This document shows positions 45,116 to 54,963 of a stretch of 64,000 nucleotides of DNA, one piece after another. The notes below the pieces were generated by a model that was not told the origin of the DNA, searched no databases, and saw only the letters and a list, made by a program, of their open reading frames with translations. The translations under genes and the position numbers were made by a program. The DNA is from Marinobacter szutsaonensis (GTDB lineage: Bacteria > Pseudomonadota > Gammaproteobacteria > Pseudomonadales > Oleiphilaceae). The stretch covers positions 496,001 to 560,000 of the forward strand of contig NZ_BAAAFC010000002.1 in assembly GCF_039523335.1 (NCBI RefSeq). The letters are read 5' to 3'. Each line of letters opens with the position of its first letter. Within the stretch, counting starts at the first letter, position 1.

Positions 45116-47757
45116 TGAATATCGTCCAGCATTTTACAGAGGGCGTCCTGAAGGGCCTGGCATTTCGTGGGATCGCTTAGCGGGTCGCCGTGCTCGTCAG
45201 TAACAAAGAACACGTCCTCAACCCGTTCGCCCAGGGTCGCGATCTTGGCGTTACTCAGGCGGACACGATGCTCCAGCAAGACCTGACCAATACGGGCCAG
45301 CAGGCCCGGGCGGTCCGGGGTGATCACTTCCATCACCGTGCGCTGGTTGATCGTGTCATTGGAGAAGGTCACCTCGGTGGGGAAGGCGAAGTGCTTTAGC
45401 TGCCGGGGCGTGCGGCGATGGATGATGTCCGGATAGTCCTCGGGATCGTCCAGTTCCTCGATCAGGCGCTTGCGCACCCGCTCCTTGCGGGCCGGGTCCA
45501 CGCCCAGGGGCTTACCCTGTTCGTCCAAAACCACGTAGGAGCTGATCGAGAACGGCCCCTCGCCGGAACTGATGCGGGCGTCGACGATGTTGAGGTTCAG
45601 TTGCTCCAGCACCGCCGTTGTGGCCGCAAACAGCGCAACCCGGTCTTTCATATAGATGATGATCTGGGAGTAGCCTTCGGTGGGCCCGCCCCGGGTGTCG
45701 CGGATCAGGATCAGCGGATCGGGGTTGTCGCCGTGGCGGATGATGGCCGCGGTCTGCCAGGCAATATCCACCGTGGAATCCTGGAGGAAGTAGTCTTCGT
45801 CCACCGTGTCCCATACACCGTCGATCTGCTCGTCGGTCATGTTCTGGGCGTGCAGGATCTCCCGGGCCTCGGATTGGGTGGCCCGCACCCATTCCTGCCG
45901 GTCTACCGGGGTTTCCGTGCCTCGGCGCAGGGCCCGTTTGGCTTCGATGTACAGCTGCCTCAGCAGGGAAGCCCGCCAGGTGTTCCACAGTTTCGGGTTG
46001 GTGGCGCTGATGTCGCACACCGTCATGATGTACAGGTAATCCAGGTGCGCCTGGCTGGGCACGGCCTTGGCGAAGGCATGGATGATCTGCGGGTCGGAGA
46101 TGTCCTTGCGCTGGGCCGTCATGGACATCAACAGGTGGTTCTCCACCAGCCAGGACACCAGCTGGGTGTCCCGCTCGCTCAGGTGATGCCGCTCGCAGAA
46201 CGCCGCCGCATCTACCGCACCCAGTTCGGAATGGTCACCACCGCGGCCCTTGGCGATGTCATGGTAGAGGCCGGCGATGTAAAGCGTCTCGAGCTTCGGC
46301 AGATGATGAATCAGCCGTGAGGCCAATGGGTATTCCGACCGGGTCTCGGCCCGGTTCAGGCGCACCATGTTGCGGATGACCCGCATGGTGTGGGCATCCA
46401 CTGTGTAGATGTGGAACAGGTCGTGCTGCATCTGGCCGATGATCTGGCCGAATTCCGGGAGGTAGCGCCCCAGCACGTTGTACTTCTTCATGGCACCCAG
46501 CGTCTGGTCAAGGTCATGGGGGGTGCGCAGCAGCTCCATGAACAGGGTGGTCACCGCCAGGTCCGTACGGAAGGCGTCGTCGATCAGGTGCCGGTGTGCC
46601 CGCAGGGAGCGGATGGTGGTCGCGCGGATGCCCTTGATCTCCGGGTACTGGGCCATCAGCACGAAGATTTCCATGATGGCGTAGGGTGCGTAGGCGAACA
46701 CCTGGTTGTTCACCGCTTCTATATAGCGGTTGCGGATCTGGAAGCGCTTGTTCAGTGGCTGGATGTCGTCCTCGTCACCGGCGCCGAGGATGGCCTCGTC
46801 ATAGTACTGGAGGATCACGTCGGTGAGCTCGGCCAGGGCCAGCACGGTGCGGTAGTAGGACTGCATCATCAGCTCGACGCCCAGGCGCTTGCCTTCGTCC
46901 CGGTAACCGAGCATCTCCGCCAGGGCACGCTGGTGGTCGAATAACAGGCGGTTCTCGTTCCGGTCCGCGAGTAGTTGCAGGCCATAGCGCAGCTGCCAGA
47001 GCAGGGTTTCGCCCTGGTAGAGGATCTGGTGTTCCTCTTCGGTCAGGATGCTGAAGCGGGTCAGGTCGGCAATGTTCTGCAGGCCGAAATGGCGCTTGGT
47101 GATCCAGCCGATGGTCTGGATGTCGCGCAGGGCGCCGGGTGAGCCCTTGAGGTTGGGCTCCAGGTTGTATTCTGTATCGCCAAACTTCTTGTGGCGTTCC
47201 TGCTGCTCCGCGCGCTTGGCAATGAAGTAATCACGATCGGTGCTGACGTCGTCCGAGTAGGCCTGTTCACTCAGGTACTGTCTCAGGCTGTCCGGACCGG
47301 CGATGGTCCGGGTTTCCAGCAGGTTGGTGAGGATGGTGACATCCTCCCGGGCCGCGGCCATGCTCTCTTCGATGCTGCGAACACTGTGGCCGATGTCGAG
47401 TTTCAGGTCCCAGAGCAGGGTGACGAAGGCGCCGAGGTCGTCCTGCCATTCTTCCCGGATGCCGTCGCGGGTCAGGATCAGCAGGTCGATGTCGGAATGG
47501 GGATGCAGCTCACCGCGCCCGTAGCCGCCAACGGCAATGAGCGAGATGTCCTCAGAGCTGGCAAAGGGGTAACGGTTCCAGATCAGTCTGAGAACCGTAT
47601 CGATCGTATCCGCCCTGGAATGGACGAGGGCCCGGACATCCGCGCCCTGTCGAAACGCCTTGGCATCAGCGGTATACCTTTCCTTTAACAGTTCCCTTGC
47701 CGCGGAAACCGGGGAGGGGTCAGTGCTGATGCGGTGTTCCAGGTCGTTTCGGTCCAC
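45112..47757 (-). CDS. glnD: PII uridylyltransferase/uridylyl-removing enzyme
   Basis: 881 residues, the usual length. Nucleotidyltransferase domain with IAVGGYGRGELHPHSDIDLL (metal aspartates), GlnD linker with RKRIxx-type helices, HD domain with HIYTVDAHTMRVIRNMVRLN and IAGLYHDIAKGRGGDHSELG, and two C-terminal ACT domains (RVALFAATTAVLEQLNLNIV; TVMEVITPDRPGLLARIGQV) that sense glutamine. It adds or removes UMP on PII proteins and so sets nitrogen assimilation. The stop of map is adjacent (47758), so map-glnD-dapC may be one transcript. Confidence 0.96.
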   Translation of the reverse strand: MDRNDLEHRISTDPSPVSAARELLKERYTADAKAFRQGADVRALVHSRADTIDTVLRLIWNRYPFASSEDISLIAVGGYGRGELHPHSDIDLLILTRDGIREEWQDDLGAFVTLLWDLKLDIGHSVRSIEESMAAAREDVTILTNLLETRTIAGPDSLRQYLSEQAYSDDVSTDRDYFIAKRAEQQERHKKFGDTEYNLEPNLKGSPGALRDIQTIGWITKRHFGLQNIADLTRFSILTEEEHQILYQGETLLWQLRYGLQLLADRNENRLLFDHQRALAEMLGYRDEGKRLGVELMMQSYYRTVLALAELTDVILQYYDEAILGAGDEDDIQPLNKRFQIRNRYIEAVNNQVFAYAPYAIMEIFVLMAQYPEIKGIRATTIRSLRAHRHLIDDAFRTDLAVTTLFMELLRTPHDLDQTLGAMKKYNVLGRYLPEFGQIIGQMQHDLFHIYTVDAHTMRVIRNMVRLNRAETRSEYPLASRLIHHLPKLETLYIAGLYHDIAKGRGGDHSELGAVDAAAFCERHHLSERDTQLVSWLVENHLLMSMTAQRKDISDPQIIHAFAKAVPSQAHLDYLYIMTVCDISATNPKLWNTWRASLLRQLYIEAKRALRRGTETPVDRQEWVRATQSEAREILHAQNMTDEQIDGVWDTVDEDYFLQDSTVDIAWQTAAIIRHGDNPDPLILIRDTRGGPTEGYSQIIIYMKDRVALFAATTAVLEQLNLNIVDARISSGEGPFSISSYVVLDEQGKPLGVDPARKERVRKRLIEELDDPEDYPDIIHRRTPRQLKHFAFPTEVTFSNDTINQRTVMEVITPDRPGLLARIGQVLLEHRVRLSNAKIATLGERVEDVFFVTDEHGDPLSDPTKCQALQDALCKMLDDIQ

Positions 47758-48528
47758 TTAGAAGGACTCTTCCGATCGTTTGGTCAGAATCTCGTGGCCA
47801 TCGGCGGTCACAAGGATGGTGTGTTCCCACTGGGCGGACAGCTTGTGGTCCTTGGTAACCACGGTCCAGCCATCCGGCAGCAGCTTGGTCAGGTACTTGC
47901 CCTGGTTGATCATCGGCTCAATGGTGAAAGTCATGCCTTCTTGCAGCTCCAGGCCGGTGCCCGGCTTGCCGTAATGCATCACCTGGGGCTCTTCATGGAA
48001 CACCTTGCCGATGCCGTGGCCGCAGTAATCCCGGACCACCGAATAGTGGTGCTTTTCGGCGTGCTTCTGGATCACGTTGCCGATATCGCCGAGACGGGTT
48101 CCGGGCTTCACCAGTTCAATACCTTTATATAGGCACTCCTGGGTAATCCGGATCAGGCGCTCGGTGCCGGGCTTGGGCTTGCCCACGATCCACATCTTGC
48201 TGGTGTCGCCATGGTATTCGTCCTTGATCACGGTGACATCGATGTTGAGGATGTCGCCGTCCTTCAGAATTTTCTTTTCGGACGGAATGCCGTGACAGAT
48301 CACATGGTTGACCGACGTGCAGATGGACTTCGGAAACCCCTTATAATTGAGAGGCGCGGGAATGGCCTTCTGAACGTTCACGATATAGTCGTGGCAAATG
48401 CGATCGAGTTCCTCGGTGGAAACGCCGGGCTTGATATGCTCGTCGATCATTTCCAGAACTTCCGCCGCCAGACGGCCGGCTACGCGCATTTTCTCGATTT
48501 CTTCCGGGGTCTTTATCGATACCTGCAT
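47758..48528 (-). CDS. map: Methionine aminopeptidase, type I
   Basis: 256 residues. Metal ligands can be seen in DILNIDVTVIKDEYHGDTSK (two Asp), YCGHGIGKVFHEEPQVMHYG (His), MTFTIEPMINQ (Glu) and WEHTILVTADG (Glu). HVICHGIPSEKKILKDGD holds the substrate-site histidine. It removes the initiator methionine from new proteins. The gene is divergent from rpsB, the classical map-rpsB arrangement, and its stop abuts the glnD start. Confidence 0.97.
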   Translation of the reverse strand: MQVSIKTPEEIEKMRVAGRLAAEVLEMIDEHIKPGVSTEELDRICHDYIVNVQKAIPAPLNYKGFPKSICTSVNHVICHGIPSEKKILKDGDILNIDVTVIKDEYHGDTSKMWIVGKPKPGTERLIRITQECLYKGIELVKPGTRLGDIGNVIQKHAEKHHYSVVRDYCGHGIGKVFHEEPQVMHYGKPGTGLELQEGMTFTIEPMINQGKYLTKLLPDGWTVVTKDHKLSAQWEHTILVTADGHEILTKRSEESF

Positions 48529-48654
48529 CGGGCTTCCTGTTGATTTGAATCAAACCAGCATTTTAAGGGCGCGGGAAGCTGCGTACAAGGAAGCTTCTTG
48601 GCAAAATTAATGGCGTTGTAGGGCCGATTTATGGTATAAACGCGCCCGCCGGAA

Positions 48655-48779
48655 ACGAATCCGGCAAATTCACACACGTGTCGGCACGTTGTCCCAGGGT
48701 GCCTTCTTCTGTTTATACAGGAGCTGGTTGGGTCAATCGGACGCGTGGAGGCCTAACCCGAAGCTAAAAGGTAAATATC
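48655..48779 (+). promoter_or_regulatory. rpsB leader (t44-type, probable S2 autoregulatory region)
   Basis: About 125 nt of non-coding RNA precede rpsB. A TATAAA at 48635-48640 could be a -10 box. The end of the leader, GTGGAGGCCTAACCCGAAGC then AAAGGTAAATATC before the ATG, resembles the conserved t44 leader of gammaproteobacterial rpsB, through which S2 represses rpsB-tsf. I did not derive a full fold. The map-rpsB gap holds no other feature I can see. Confidence 0.5.
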
Positions 48780-49532
48780 ATGGCTCAGGTAAATATGCGT
48801 GACCTGCTCAAGGCAGGTGCTCACTTCGGTCACCAGACCCGTTACTGGAACCCGAAAATGTCCAAGTACATCTTCGGTGCCCGCAACAAGATTCATATCA
48901 TCAACCTCGAGCAGACTGTTCCTGCCATGGAAGAAGCGCTGAAGGTCGTTCAGCAGCTGGCAGAGAACAAGAACAAGATCCTGTTCGTCGGTACCAAGCG
49001 TTCCGCCGCCAAGATCATCAAGGAAGAAGCTCAGCGTGCCGGTCAGCCGTACGTAAACCACCGCTGGTTGGGTGGTATGCTGACCAACTACAAGACCATC
49101 CGTCAGTCCATCCGTCGCTACCGTGACCTGGAAACCCAGAGCCAGGACGGTACTTTCGACAAGCTGACCAAGAAAGAAGCCCTGGACCGCACCCGTGAAA
49201 TGGACCGCCTGGAGCGCTCCATCGGCGGTATCAAGGACATGGGCGGCCTGCCGGACGCCATGTTCGTGATCGACGTGGACCACGAGCGTATCGCCATCAA
49301 GGAAGCCAACAAGCTGGGCATCCCTGTTATCGGTGTGGTTGATACCAACAGCGATCCGGACGGCGTTGATTACGTGATCCCGGGTAACGATGACGCCATC
49401 CGCGCCATCCAAATCTACGTGAAGGCTGTTGCCGACACCTGCCTCGAAGCAGCCCAGTCTGCCGGCGCAGGCGCTGACGAGTTCGTAGAAGTCAGCGAAG
49501 ACGCGGAAGGCGCCGCTCCGGCCGCCGAGTGA
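48780..49532 (+). CDS. rpsB: 30S ribosomal protein S2
   Basis: 250 residues. Typical S2 blocks: [80 protein letters not shown] and [20 protein letters not shown]. It binds the platform of the small subunit near S1. Codon use is strongly biased to the favoured set, as expected of a highly expressed gene. Followed by a hairpin and tsf. Confidence 0.98.
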   Translation: MAQVNMRDLLKAGAHFGHQTRYWNPKMSKYIFGARNKIHIINLEQTVPAMEEALKVVQQLAENKNKILFVGTKRSAAKIIKEEAQRAGQPYVNHRWLGGMLTNYKTIRQSIRRYRDLETQSQDGTFDKLTKKEALDRTREMDRLERSIGGIKDMGGLPDAMFVIDVDHERIAIKEANKLGIPVIGVVDTNSDPDGVDYVIPGNDDAIRAIQIYVKAVADTCLEAAQSAGAGADEFVEVSEDAEGAAPAAE

Positions 49533-49558
49533 CGCGTAAGTTTCACGTTTGAGATGTA

Positions 49559-49590
49559 AGGTATGCCCGCCTGTTTATCCGGGCATACCT
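49559..49590 (+). terminator. Hairpin between rpsB and tsf (attenuator-like)
   Basis: Perfect 11-bp arms AGGTATGCCCG (49559-49569) and CGGGCATACCT (49580-49590) with a 10-nt loop. No T-run follows, so it may be a partial terminator, a processing site or an mRNA stabiliser that sets the S2:EF-Ts ratio. Confidence 0.65.
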
Positions 49591-49625
49591 CCCCACCGAA
49601 TTCGGACTATTTAAGAGGATTGAAC

Positions 49626-50495
49626 ATGGCTGCAATTACCGCTGCAATGGTCAAAGAGCTGCGCGAGCGCACCGGTCTTGGCATGATGGAGTGCAAGAAG
49701 GCACTGGTTGAGGCTGATGGCAGTGTAGACGCCGCGATCGAAGAGCTGCGCAAGTCTTCCGGTCTGAAGGCCGCCAAGAAAGCCGGCCGTACGGCTGCCG
49801 AAGGCGTCTCCCTGATCAAGATCTCCGACGACAACACCGTTGCCTACATCCTGGAAGTGAACTCCGAGACCGACTTCGTTGCTCGTGATGACAACTTCAT
49901 GGCGTTCGCCAACGACGTTCTGGAAGTTGCCTTCGAAAAAGGCGAGACCGACGTTGCCAAGCTGATGGAAGGCGATCTGGAAGCCAAGCGCGAGGCGCTG
50001 GTTCAGAAGATCGGCGAGAACATCACCGTTCGTCGCATCGTGAAGGTAGAAGGCCCGGTTGTTGGTGGCTACGTTCACAGCAACAACAAGATCGCTTCCG
50101 TTGTCGCTCTGACTGCCGGTGATCCGGAAGTTGCCCGTGACATCGCCATGCACGCTGCCGCTGTTAACCCGCGTGTCGGCAAGCCGGAAGACATGCCGGA
50201 AGAAGAGCTGGAAAAAGAAAAGGATATCATCAAGGCCCAGCCGGATATGGAAGGCAAGCCTGCTGAAATCGTCGAGAAGATGATGGGCGGCCGTATCAAG
50301 AAGTTCCTGGCCGAGAACAGCCTGGTTGAGCAGCCGTTCGTCAAGAACCCGGACCAGACTGTGGGCGAGCTGATCAAGTCTGCCGGCGCCGAGCTGGTTG
50401 GCTTTGTTCGCCTGGAAGTGGGTGAGGGCATCGAGAAGGAAGAAGTCGACTTTGCTGCCGAGGTTGCTGCTGCAGCCGGTACTGGCAAGGCCTGA
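49626..50495 (+). CDS. tsf: Elongation factor Ts
   Basis: 289 residues from the ATG at 49626, preceded by AGAGGA. The family start [20 protein letters not shown] followed by [20 protein letters not shown] is exact; [20 protein letters not shown] is the second signature. It exchanges GDP for GTP on EF-Tu. The longer frame from 49563 contains the intergenic hairpin and is not translated. Second gene of the rpsB operon. Confidence 0.97.
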   Translation: MAAITAAMVKELRERTGLGMMECKKALVEADGSVDAAIEELRKSSGLKAAKKAGRTAAEGVSLIKISDDNTVAYILEVNSETDFVARDDNFMAFANDVLEVAFEKGETDVAKLMEGDLEAKREALVQKIGENITVRRIVKVEGPVVGGYVHSNNKIASVVALTAGDPEVARDIAMHAAAVNPRVGKPEDMPEEELEKEKDIIKAQPDMEGKPAEIVEKMMGGRIKKFLAENSLVEQPFVKNPDQTVGELIKSAGAELVGFVRLEVGEGIEKEEVDFAAEVAAAAGTGKA

Positions 50496-50506
50496 TCCTT
50501 CCTGAC

Positions 50507-50531
50507 GGTGCCGGGGCTGGTCTCCGGCACC
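50507..50531 (+). terminator. GC-rich hairpin after tsf
   Basis: Arms GGTGCCGG (50507-50514) and CCGGCACC (50524-50531) enclose a 9-nt loop 11 bp past the tsf stop. It lacks a T-run, so termination may be partial. Confidence 0.5.
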
Positions 50532-50577
50532 AACCTGAGTCTGCCACGTTAGTTGGGGAAACCCGGCTCTCGTGGCG

Positions 50578-50627
50578 GGCTTGTATCTGAGATACCCCTT
50601 TTTCGAGGAGTATGTCAGATACAAGCC
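50578..50627 (+). repeat. 50-nt near-perfect hairpin upstream of pyrH
   Basis: Outer arms GGCTTGTATCTGA (50578-50590) and TCAGATACAAGCC (50615-50627) are exact 13-bp complements. After a G-G mismatch the stem continues inward, ATACCCCT against AGGAGTAT with one mismatch, to a TTTTCG loop. The whole 50 nt is one long stem of 20 paired bases out of 22. It ends 46 bp before the pyrH start and is not an obvious terminator. I do not recognise it. Confidence 0.75.
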
Positions 50628-50673
50628 TGAAAACCGTTTATGCGGATAGCCATCAGACGAAAAGGGGATCACC

Positions 50674-51402
50674 ATGCCGACATCTTCGAAAAACCAGCCC
50701 AGATACAAGCGTGTTCTGCTCAAGCTCAGTGGCGAAGCCCTGATGGGCGACCACGATTTCGGTATTGATCCCAAAGTTCTTGATCGTATGGCCCTGGAAA
50801 TCGGCGCCCTCATCGGCATCGGTGTCCAGGTTGGCCTGGTGATTGGCGGTGGTAACCTGTTCCGTGGCGCAGCCCTGAACGCGGCCGGCCTGGACCGGGT
50901 CACCGGAGACCACATGGGCATGCTGGCCACCGTGATGAACGGTCTGGCCATGCGGGACGCCCTGGAGCGTTCCAACATCCGCACCCGCGTCATGTCGGCC
51001 ATCCCCATGAGTGGTATCGTGGAGCATTATGATCGCCGCCGTGCGGTGCGTGATCTGAAAGAAGGCGATGTGGTGATCTTCAGTGCCGGTACCGGCAACC
51101 CGTTCTTTACCACCGATTCGGCCGCCTGTCTGCGCGGAATCGAGATCGAGGCCGATGCGGTCCTGAAGGCAACCAAAGTGGATGGTGTGTACTCGGCGGA
51201 CCCCAACCTGGATCCGACCGCGGAAAAGTACGATCACCTCACCTATGATGAGGTGTTGGACAAGAAGCTGGGCGTGATGGACCTGACGGCTATCGTCCTG
51301 GCGCGGGATCACGGTATCCCGCTGCGGGTGTTCAACATGAATCGCCCGGGTGTGCTGACACGCATCGTGACCGGCGAAAAAGAAGGTACACTGATCGAAT
51401 AA
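50674..51402 (+). CDS. pyrH: Uridylate kinase (UMP kinase)
   Basis: 242 residues, amino acid kinase fold. [80 protein letters not shown] and [20 protein letters not shown] are all present. It makes UDP from UMP and is allosterically controlled by GTP and UTP. The 178-bp gap to tsf contains two hairpins, so pyrH may have its own control. Confidence 0.97.
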   Translation: MPTSSKNQPRYKRVLLKLSGEALMGDHDFGIDPKVLDRMALEIGALIGIGVQVGLVIGGGNLFRGAALNAAGLDRVTGDHMGMLATVMNGLAMRDALERSNIRTRVMSAIPMSGIVEHYDRRRAVRDLKEGDVVIFSAGTGNPFFTTDSAACLRGIEIEADAVLKATKVDGVYSADPNLDPTAEKYDHLTYDEVLDKKLGVMDLTAIVLARDHGIPLRVFNMNRPGVLTRIVTGEKEGTLIE

Positions 51403-51469
51403 CACGGTAAGCCGGCCCGCCAGATAAGGGTCGGCTCACGGAATGACCTGACGAATTGAGGATGCTGAA

Positions 51470-52027
51470 GTGATTAACGACATCAAAGCAGAAGCCGAGA
51501 AGAAAATGAAGAAGAGCCTCGAGGCTCTGCACTCGGCGTTCAACAAGATCCGGACTGGCCGCGCCCACCCGGCAATCCTGGACAGCGTGATGGTTAACTA
51601 CTATGGCCAGGAAACGCCGCTCAAGCAGGTGGCCAGCGTCAATGTGGAAGACAACCGCACCCTGACTGTCTCCCCCTGGGAGAAGAACCTGGTGCCGACC
51701 ATCGAGAAGGCCATCATGACTTCCGATCTGGGCCTCAACCCGGCCACCAGCGGTGACGTGATCCGCGTGCCCATGCCCATGCTCACCGAGGAAACCCGTC
51801 GGGAGATGGTCAAGCAGGCCAAGGCTGATGCCGAGCACGGGCGGGTCTCCATCCGTAATGCCCGTCGCGATGCCAACAGCATGATCAAGGAACTGCTGAA
51901 GGAAAAGGAAATCACCGAGGACGATGAGCGCCGTGCCGAGGACGAGATCCAGAAGCTGACGGACAAGTACATCGCCGAAATCGAGAAGATGCTCAAGAGC
52001 AAAGAAGAGGACCTGATGGCGGTCTGA
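51470..52027 (+). CDS. frr: Ribosome recycling factor
   Basis: 185 residues from GTG 51470. [60 protein letters not shown] and [20 protein letters not shown] show the tRNA-mimic RRF fold; the C-terminal helix is complete. It splits post-termination ribosomes together with EF-G. Standard place after pyrH. Confidence 0.97.
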   Translation: MINDIKAEAEKKMKKSLEALHSAFNKIRTGRAHPAILDSVMVNYYGQETPLKQVASVNVEDNRTLTVSPWEKNLVPTIEKAIMTSDLGLNPATSGDVIRVPMPMLTEETRREMVKQAKADAEHGRVSIRNARRDANSMIKELLKEKEITEDDERRAEDEIQKLTDKYIAEIEKMLKSKEEDLMAV

Positions 52028-52094
52028 TCCGTCGCGGTTCTCAAAAGTAGCACAGACGGTCCGGAGAGGTGTTCCGGGCCGCGCAGGGGATTTC

Positions 52095-52865
52095 ATGACG
52101 GGAAATGTAACCGCGGAAATTCCGGTGTCGGCGGACAGCCGGCCCCGGCATGTGGCCATTATCATGGACGGTAACAACCGGTGGGCAAAAGCCCATCGGC
52201 TGACGGGAGTGGCGGGCCACAAGGCTGGCGTGAATGCAGTCAAGGCCGTGGTTGAGACCTGCGCCCGGGAGGGCGTCGAGGTACTCACGCTGTTCGCGTT
52301 CTCCAGCGAGAACTGGCGCCGGCCAAAAGACGAGGTCTCCGCCCTGATGCGGTTGTTCCTGATCGCCCTGGAGCGGGAAGTCCGCAAGCTGCACCGGAAC
52401 AACATCCGGCTGCGCATCATCGGCGATCGCTCTGCCTTCAGCCCGGTGCTCCGGGAGCACATGGACAAGGCGGAGGAGCTGACCCGCAATAACACGCAGA
52501 TGACCCTGGTCATTGCTGCCAACTACGGCGGGCACTGGGACATCACCCAGGCGACCCGGAAGGTGGCCGAGAAGGTTCGTGCCGGTGAGCTGGCGCCGTC
52601 AGACATCACCGATGACATGATCCAGCAGCACCTGAGCATCGGTGACCTGCCGATGCCTGATCTGATGATCCGCACCGCCGGTGAGCAACGGATCAGCAAT
52701 TTCCTGCTCTGGCACCTTGCCTACACCGAGTTCTATTTCTCCCCGGTATTCTGGCCCGACTTCAAGCACGAAGAGATGGGTAAGGCACTGGAGGCCTATG
52801 CCGGACGGCAGCGCCGATTTGGTCAGACCGACGACCAGATCGCGGCCAAGGCCGCACAACAATAA
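52095..52865 (+). CDS. uppS: Undecaprenyl diphosphate synthase (cis-prenyltransferase)
   Basis: 256 residues. PRHVAIIMDGNNRWAKAHRL with the catalytic Asp, VLTLFAFSSENWRRPKDEVS and PDLMIRTAGEQRISNFLLWH fit UppS; the usual RTSGE is RTAGE here, a minor change. It extends farnesyl diphosphate by eight isoprene units to make the lipid carrier for peptidoglycan and O-antigen. It precedes cdsA by 22 bp. Confidence 0.96.
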   Translation: MTGNVTAEIPVSADSRPRHVAIIMDGNNRWAKAHRLTGVAGHKAGVNAVKAVVETCAREGVEVLTLFAFSSENWRRPKDEVSALMRLFLIALEREVRKLHRNNIRLRIIGDRSAFSPVLREHMDKAEELTRNNTQMTLVIAANYGGHWDITQATRKVAEKVRAGELAPSDITDDMIQQHLSIGDLPMPDLMIRTAGEQRISNFLLWHLAYTEFYFSPVFWPDFKHEEMGKALEAYAGRQRRFGQTDDQIAAKAAQQ

Positions 52866-52887
52866 TGATGCATAAGCGATTCCGACC

Positions 52888-53727
52888 GTGCTCAAGACCC
52901 GAATTATTACAGCCCTGATCCTGGCTCCCATCGCCATTGGCGGTATCTTCTTTCTTCCTCCCCTGGGATTCGCACTGTTCACCGGCGCCGTGATTACCAT
53001 CGGCGCCTGGGAATGGGCCAATATGTCCGGTATTGAAGGGCAGGGCGGCCGCGTGGCCTACGCCGCAGTAACGGCCGCTATTCTATACGGCCTGCTGAAC
53101 GTGCCGGCCGTGGTCGTGCTGTGGCTGGCCCTGGCCTGGTGGTTCATCTGTTTCCTGCTGGTTCGCAGCTACCCACAGGGTTCCGACCGCTGGGGGAGTC
53201 TTCCCATGCGTGCGGTGATGGGGCTGTTCGTGCTGGTACCCGCCTGGGTGGGCCTGAATCACCTGCGCACCGGCGGTTTCCAGTTCGGGGACGTGGCCAA
53301 TAATCTCTGGGTTATCCTGTACGTGTTCTGTGTGGTCTGGGTGGCGGATATCGGTGCCTACTTTGCCGGTCGTGCCTTCGGCAAGGCCAAGCTGGCACCC
53401 CGCGTCAGTCCGGGCAAATCCTGGGCGGGTGTCTGGGGCGGTCTGACCGCGGTCGGTGTCTTCGCCGTGATTGTCAGCAGCCTGGCCTCAGCCAGCCTCA
53501 CGGAAACCCTGTTACTGGTCGCAGCCAGCCTGTTCACCGGCTTGGTGTCCGTGCTCGGCGACCTGCTTGAAAGCATGCTCAAGCGCTTCCGTGGCATCAA
53601 GGACAGCAGTCAGCTGCTGCCCGGGCACGGTGGTATCATGGATCGGATCGATAGTCTGACCGCCGCCATTCCCGTCTTCGCACTGATCATCACCCAGCTT
53701 GGCTGGCTGACCACCGGGCACTGGTAA
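52888..53727 (+). CDS. cdsA: Phosphatidate cytidylyltransferase
   Basis: 279 residues with about eight membrane helices. The C-terminal signature is intact: [20 protein letters not shown] then [36 protein letters not shown] then [13 protein letters not shown] gives the metal and substrate site. It makes CDP-diacylglycerol from phosphatidate and CTP. Start GTG 52888. Two bp before dxr. Confidence 0.96.
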   Translation: MLKTRIITALILAPIAIGGIFFLPPLGFALFTGAVITIGAWEWANMSGIEGQGGRVAYAAVTAAILYGLLNVPAVVVLWLALAWWFICFLLVRSYPQGSDRWGSLPMRAVMGLFVLVPAWVGLNHLRTGGFQFGDVANNLWVILYVFCVVWVADIGAYFAGRAFGKAKLAPRVSPGKSWAGVWGGLTAVGVFAVIVSSLASASLTETLLLVAASLFTGLVSVLGDLLESMLKRFRGIKDSSQLLPGHGGIMDRIDSLTAAIPVFALIITQLGWLTTGHW

Positions 53728-53729
53728 CC

Positions 53730-54914
53730 ATGGCACAGCGTACCGTCACCCTTCTCGGAGCCACCGGTTCCATCGGACTGAGCACTCTGGATGTCATCCG
53801 GCGCCACCCGGAGCGGTTCTCTGTATATGCGCTGACAGCCAGCACCCGGGCGGAAGAACTGGCGGTTCTGTGCCGGGAATTCCGACCGGCGGTGGCGGTC
53901 ATGGCCAGCACCGAGGCGGCGGAAACGCTGAGAGAATTGCTTGCCGACCTGCCGGATATCCGTGTCCTGGCGGGCGAAGAGGGCCTGTGTGAAGTGGCCG
54001 CCGCCCCCGAAGCGGACACCGTGATGGCCGCCATTGTCGGTGCTGCCGGCCTGCCGCCCACACTTGCGGCAGTTCGTGCCGGCAAGCGTGTGTTACTGGC
54101 CAACAAGGAAGCCCTGGTGATGTCCGGCCAGCTGTTCATGGACGCCGTGGCCGAATCCGGCGCGGAACTGTTGCCCATCGATTCCGAACACAACGCTATT
54201 TTCCAGTGTATGCCGGCGGACAAGGTCCGTGACCCCCGCGGTGCCGGTATCACCCGGATCCTGTTGACCGCCTCCGGCGGCCCGTTCCGCACCCATACCG
54301 TGGAGCAGCTGCGCTGTGTCTCCCCGGCCGAGGCCTGTGCCCACCCCAACTGGTCCATGGGCCAGAAAATCTCCGTGGATTCGGCAACCCTGATGAACAA
54401 GGGCCTGGAGTTGATCGAGGCCTGCTGGCTGTTCAACACCACGCCAGCAAAGATCGAGGTGCACGTGCACCCGGAGAGCATCATCCACTCCATGGTGGAG
54501 TACGCGGACGGCTCGGTGCTGGCCCAGCTCGGCAGCCCGGACATGCGCACACCCATCGCCAACGGTCTGGCTTGGCCCGAGCGGATTGGCGCTGGTGTCG
54601 CGCCCCTCGACCTGTTTGCCATTGGCCGCTTCCACTTCGAGCGGCCGGATCTGGTGCGCTTCCCCTGTCTGCGCCTGGCCGCGGAAGCCTTTGTGGCTGG
54701 TGGCACGGCTCCGGCCGCGCTGAATGCCGCCAACGAGATCGCCGTGGCGGCATTTCTGGAAGGAACACTGTGTTTTGCCGATATCCCCGTTATTATAGAG
54801 CGGACATTGGCGGCCACCGAGGTGGTGCCGGCAGACAGCTTTGAGACGATCTTCGCCAAGGACGCCGAAGCCCGTCGGCACGCCAGGGAACAGATCGGCC
54901 TGCTGACTGTCTGA
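53730..54914 (+). CDS. dxr: 1-deoxy-D-xylulose 5-phosphate reductoisomerase
   Basis: 394 residues. NADPH site [53 protein letters not shown], the loop ASGGPFRT, and [20 protein letters not shown] are all in place. It commits deoxyxylulose phosphate to the MEP isoprenoid pathway, which feeds uppS two genes earlier. The C-terminus is family length. Confidence 0.97.
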   Translation: MAQRTVTLLGATGSIGLSTLDVIRRHPERFSVYALTASTRAEELAVLCREFRPAVAVMASTEAAETLRELLADLPDIRVLAGEEGLCEVAAAPEADTVMAAIVGAAGLPPTLAAVRAGKRVLLANKEALVMSGQLFMDAVAESGAELLPIDSEHNAIFQCMPADKVRDPRGAGITRILLTASGGPFRTHTVEQLRCVSPAEACAHPNWSMGQKISVDSATLMNKGLELIEACWLFNTTPAKIEVHVHPESIIHSMVEYADGSVLAQLGSPDMRTPIANGLAWPERIGAGVAPLDLFAIGRFHFERPDLVRFPCLRLAAEAFVAGGTAPAALNAANEIAVAAFLEGTLCFADIPVIIERTLAATEVVPADSFETIFAKDAEARRHAREQIGLLTV

Positions 54915-54963
54915 AATCGTCGGCGGTTTTGCTGCCTGGCTTGAGTCACTAACCGGGAACGCT

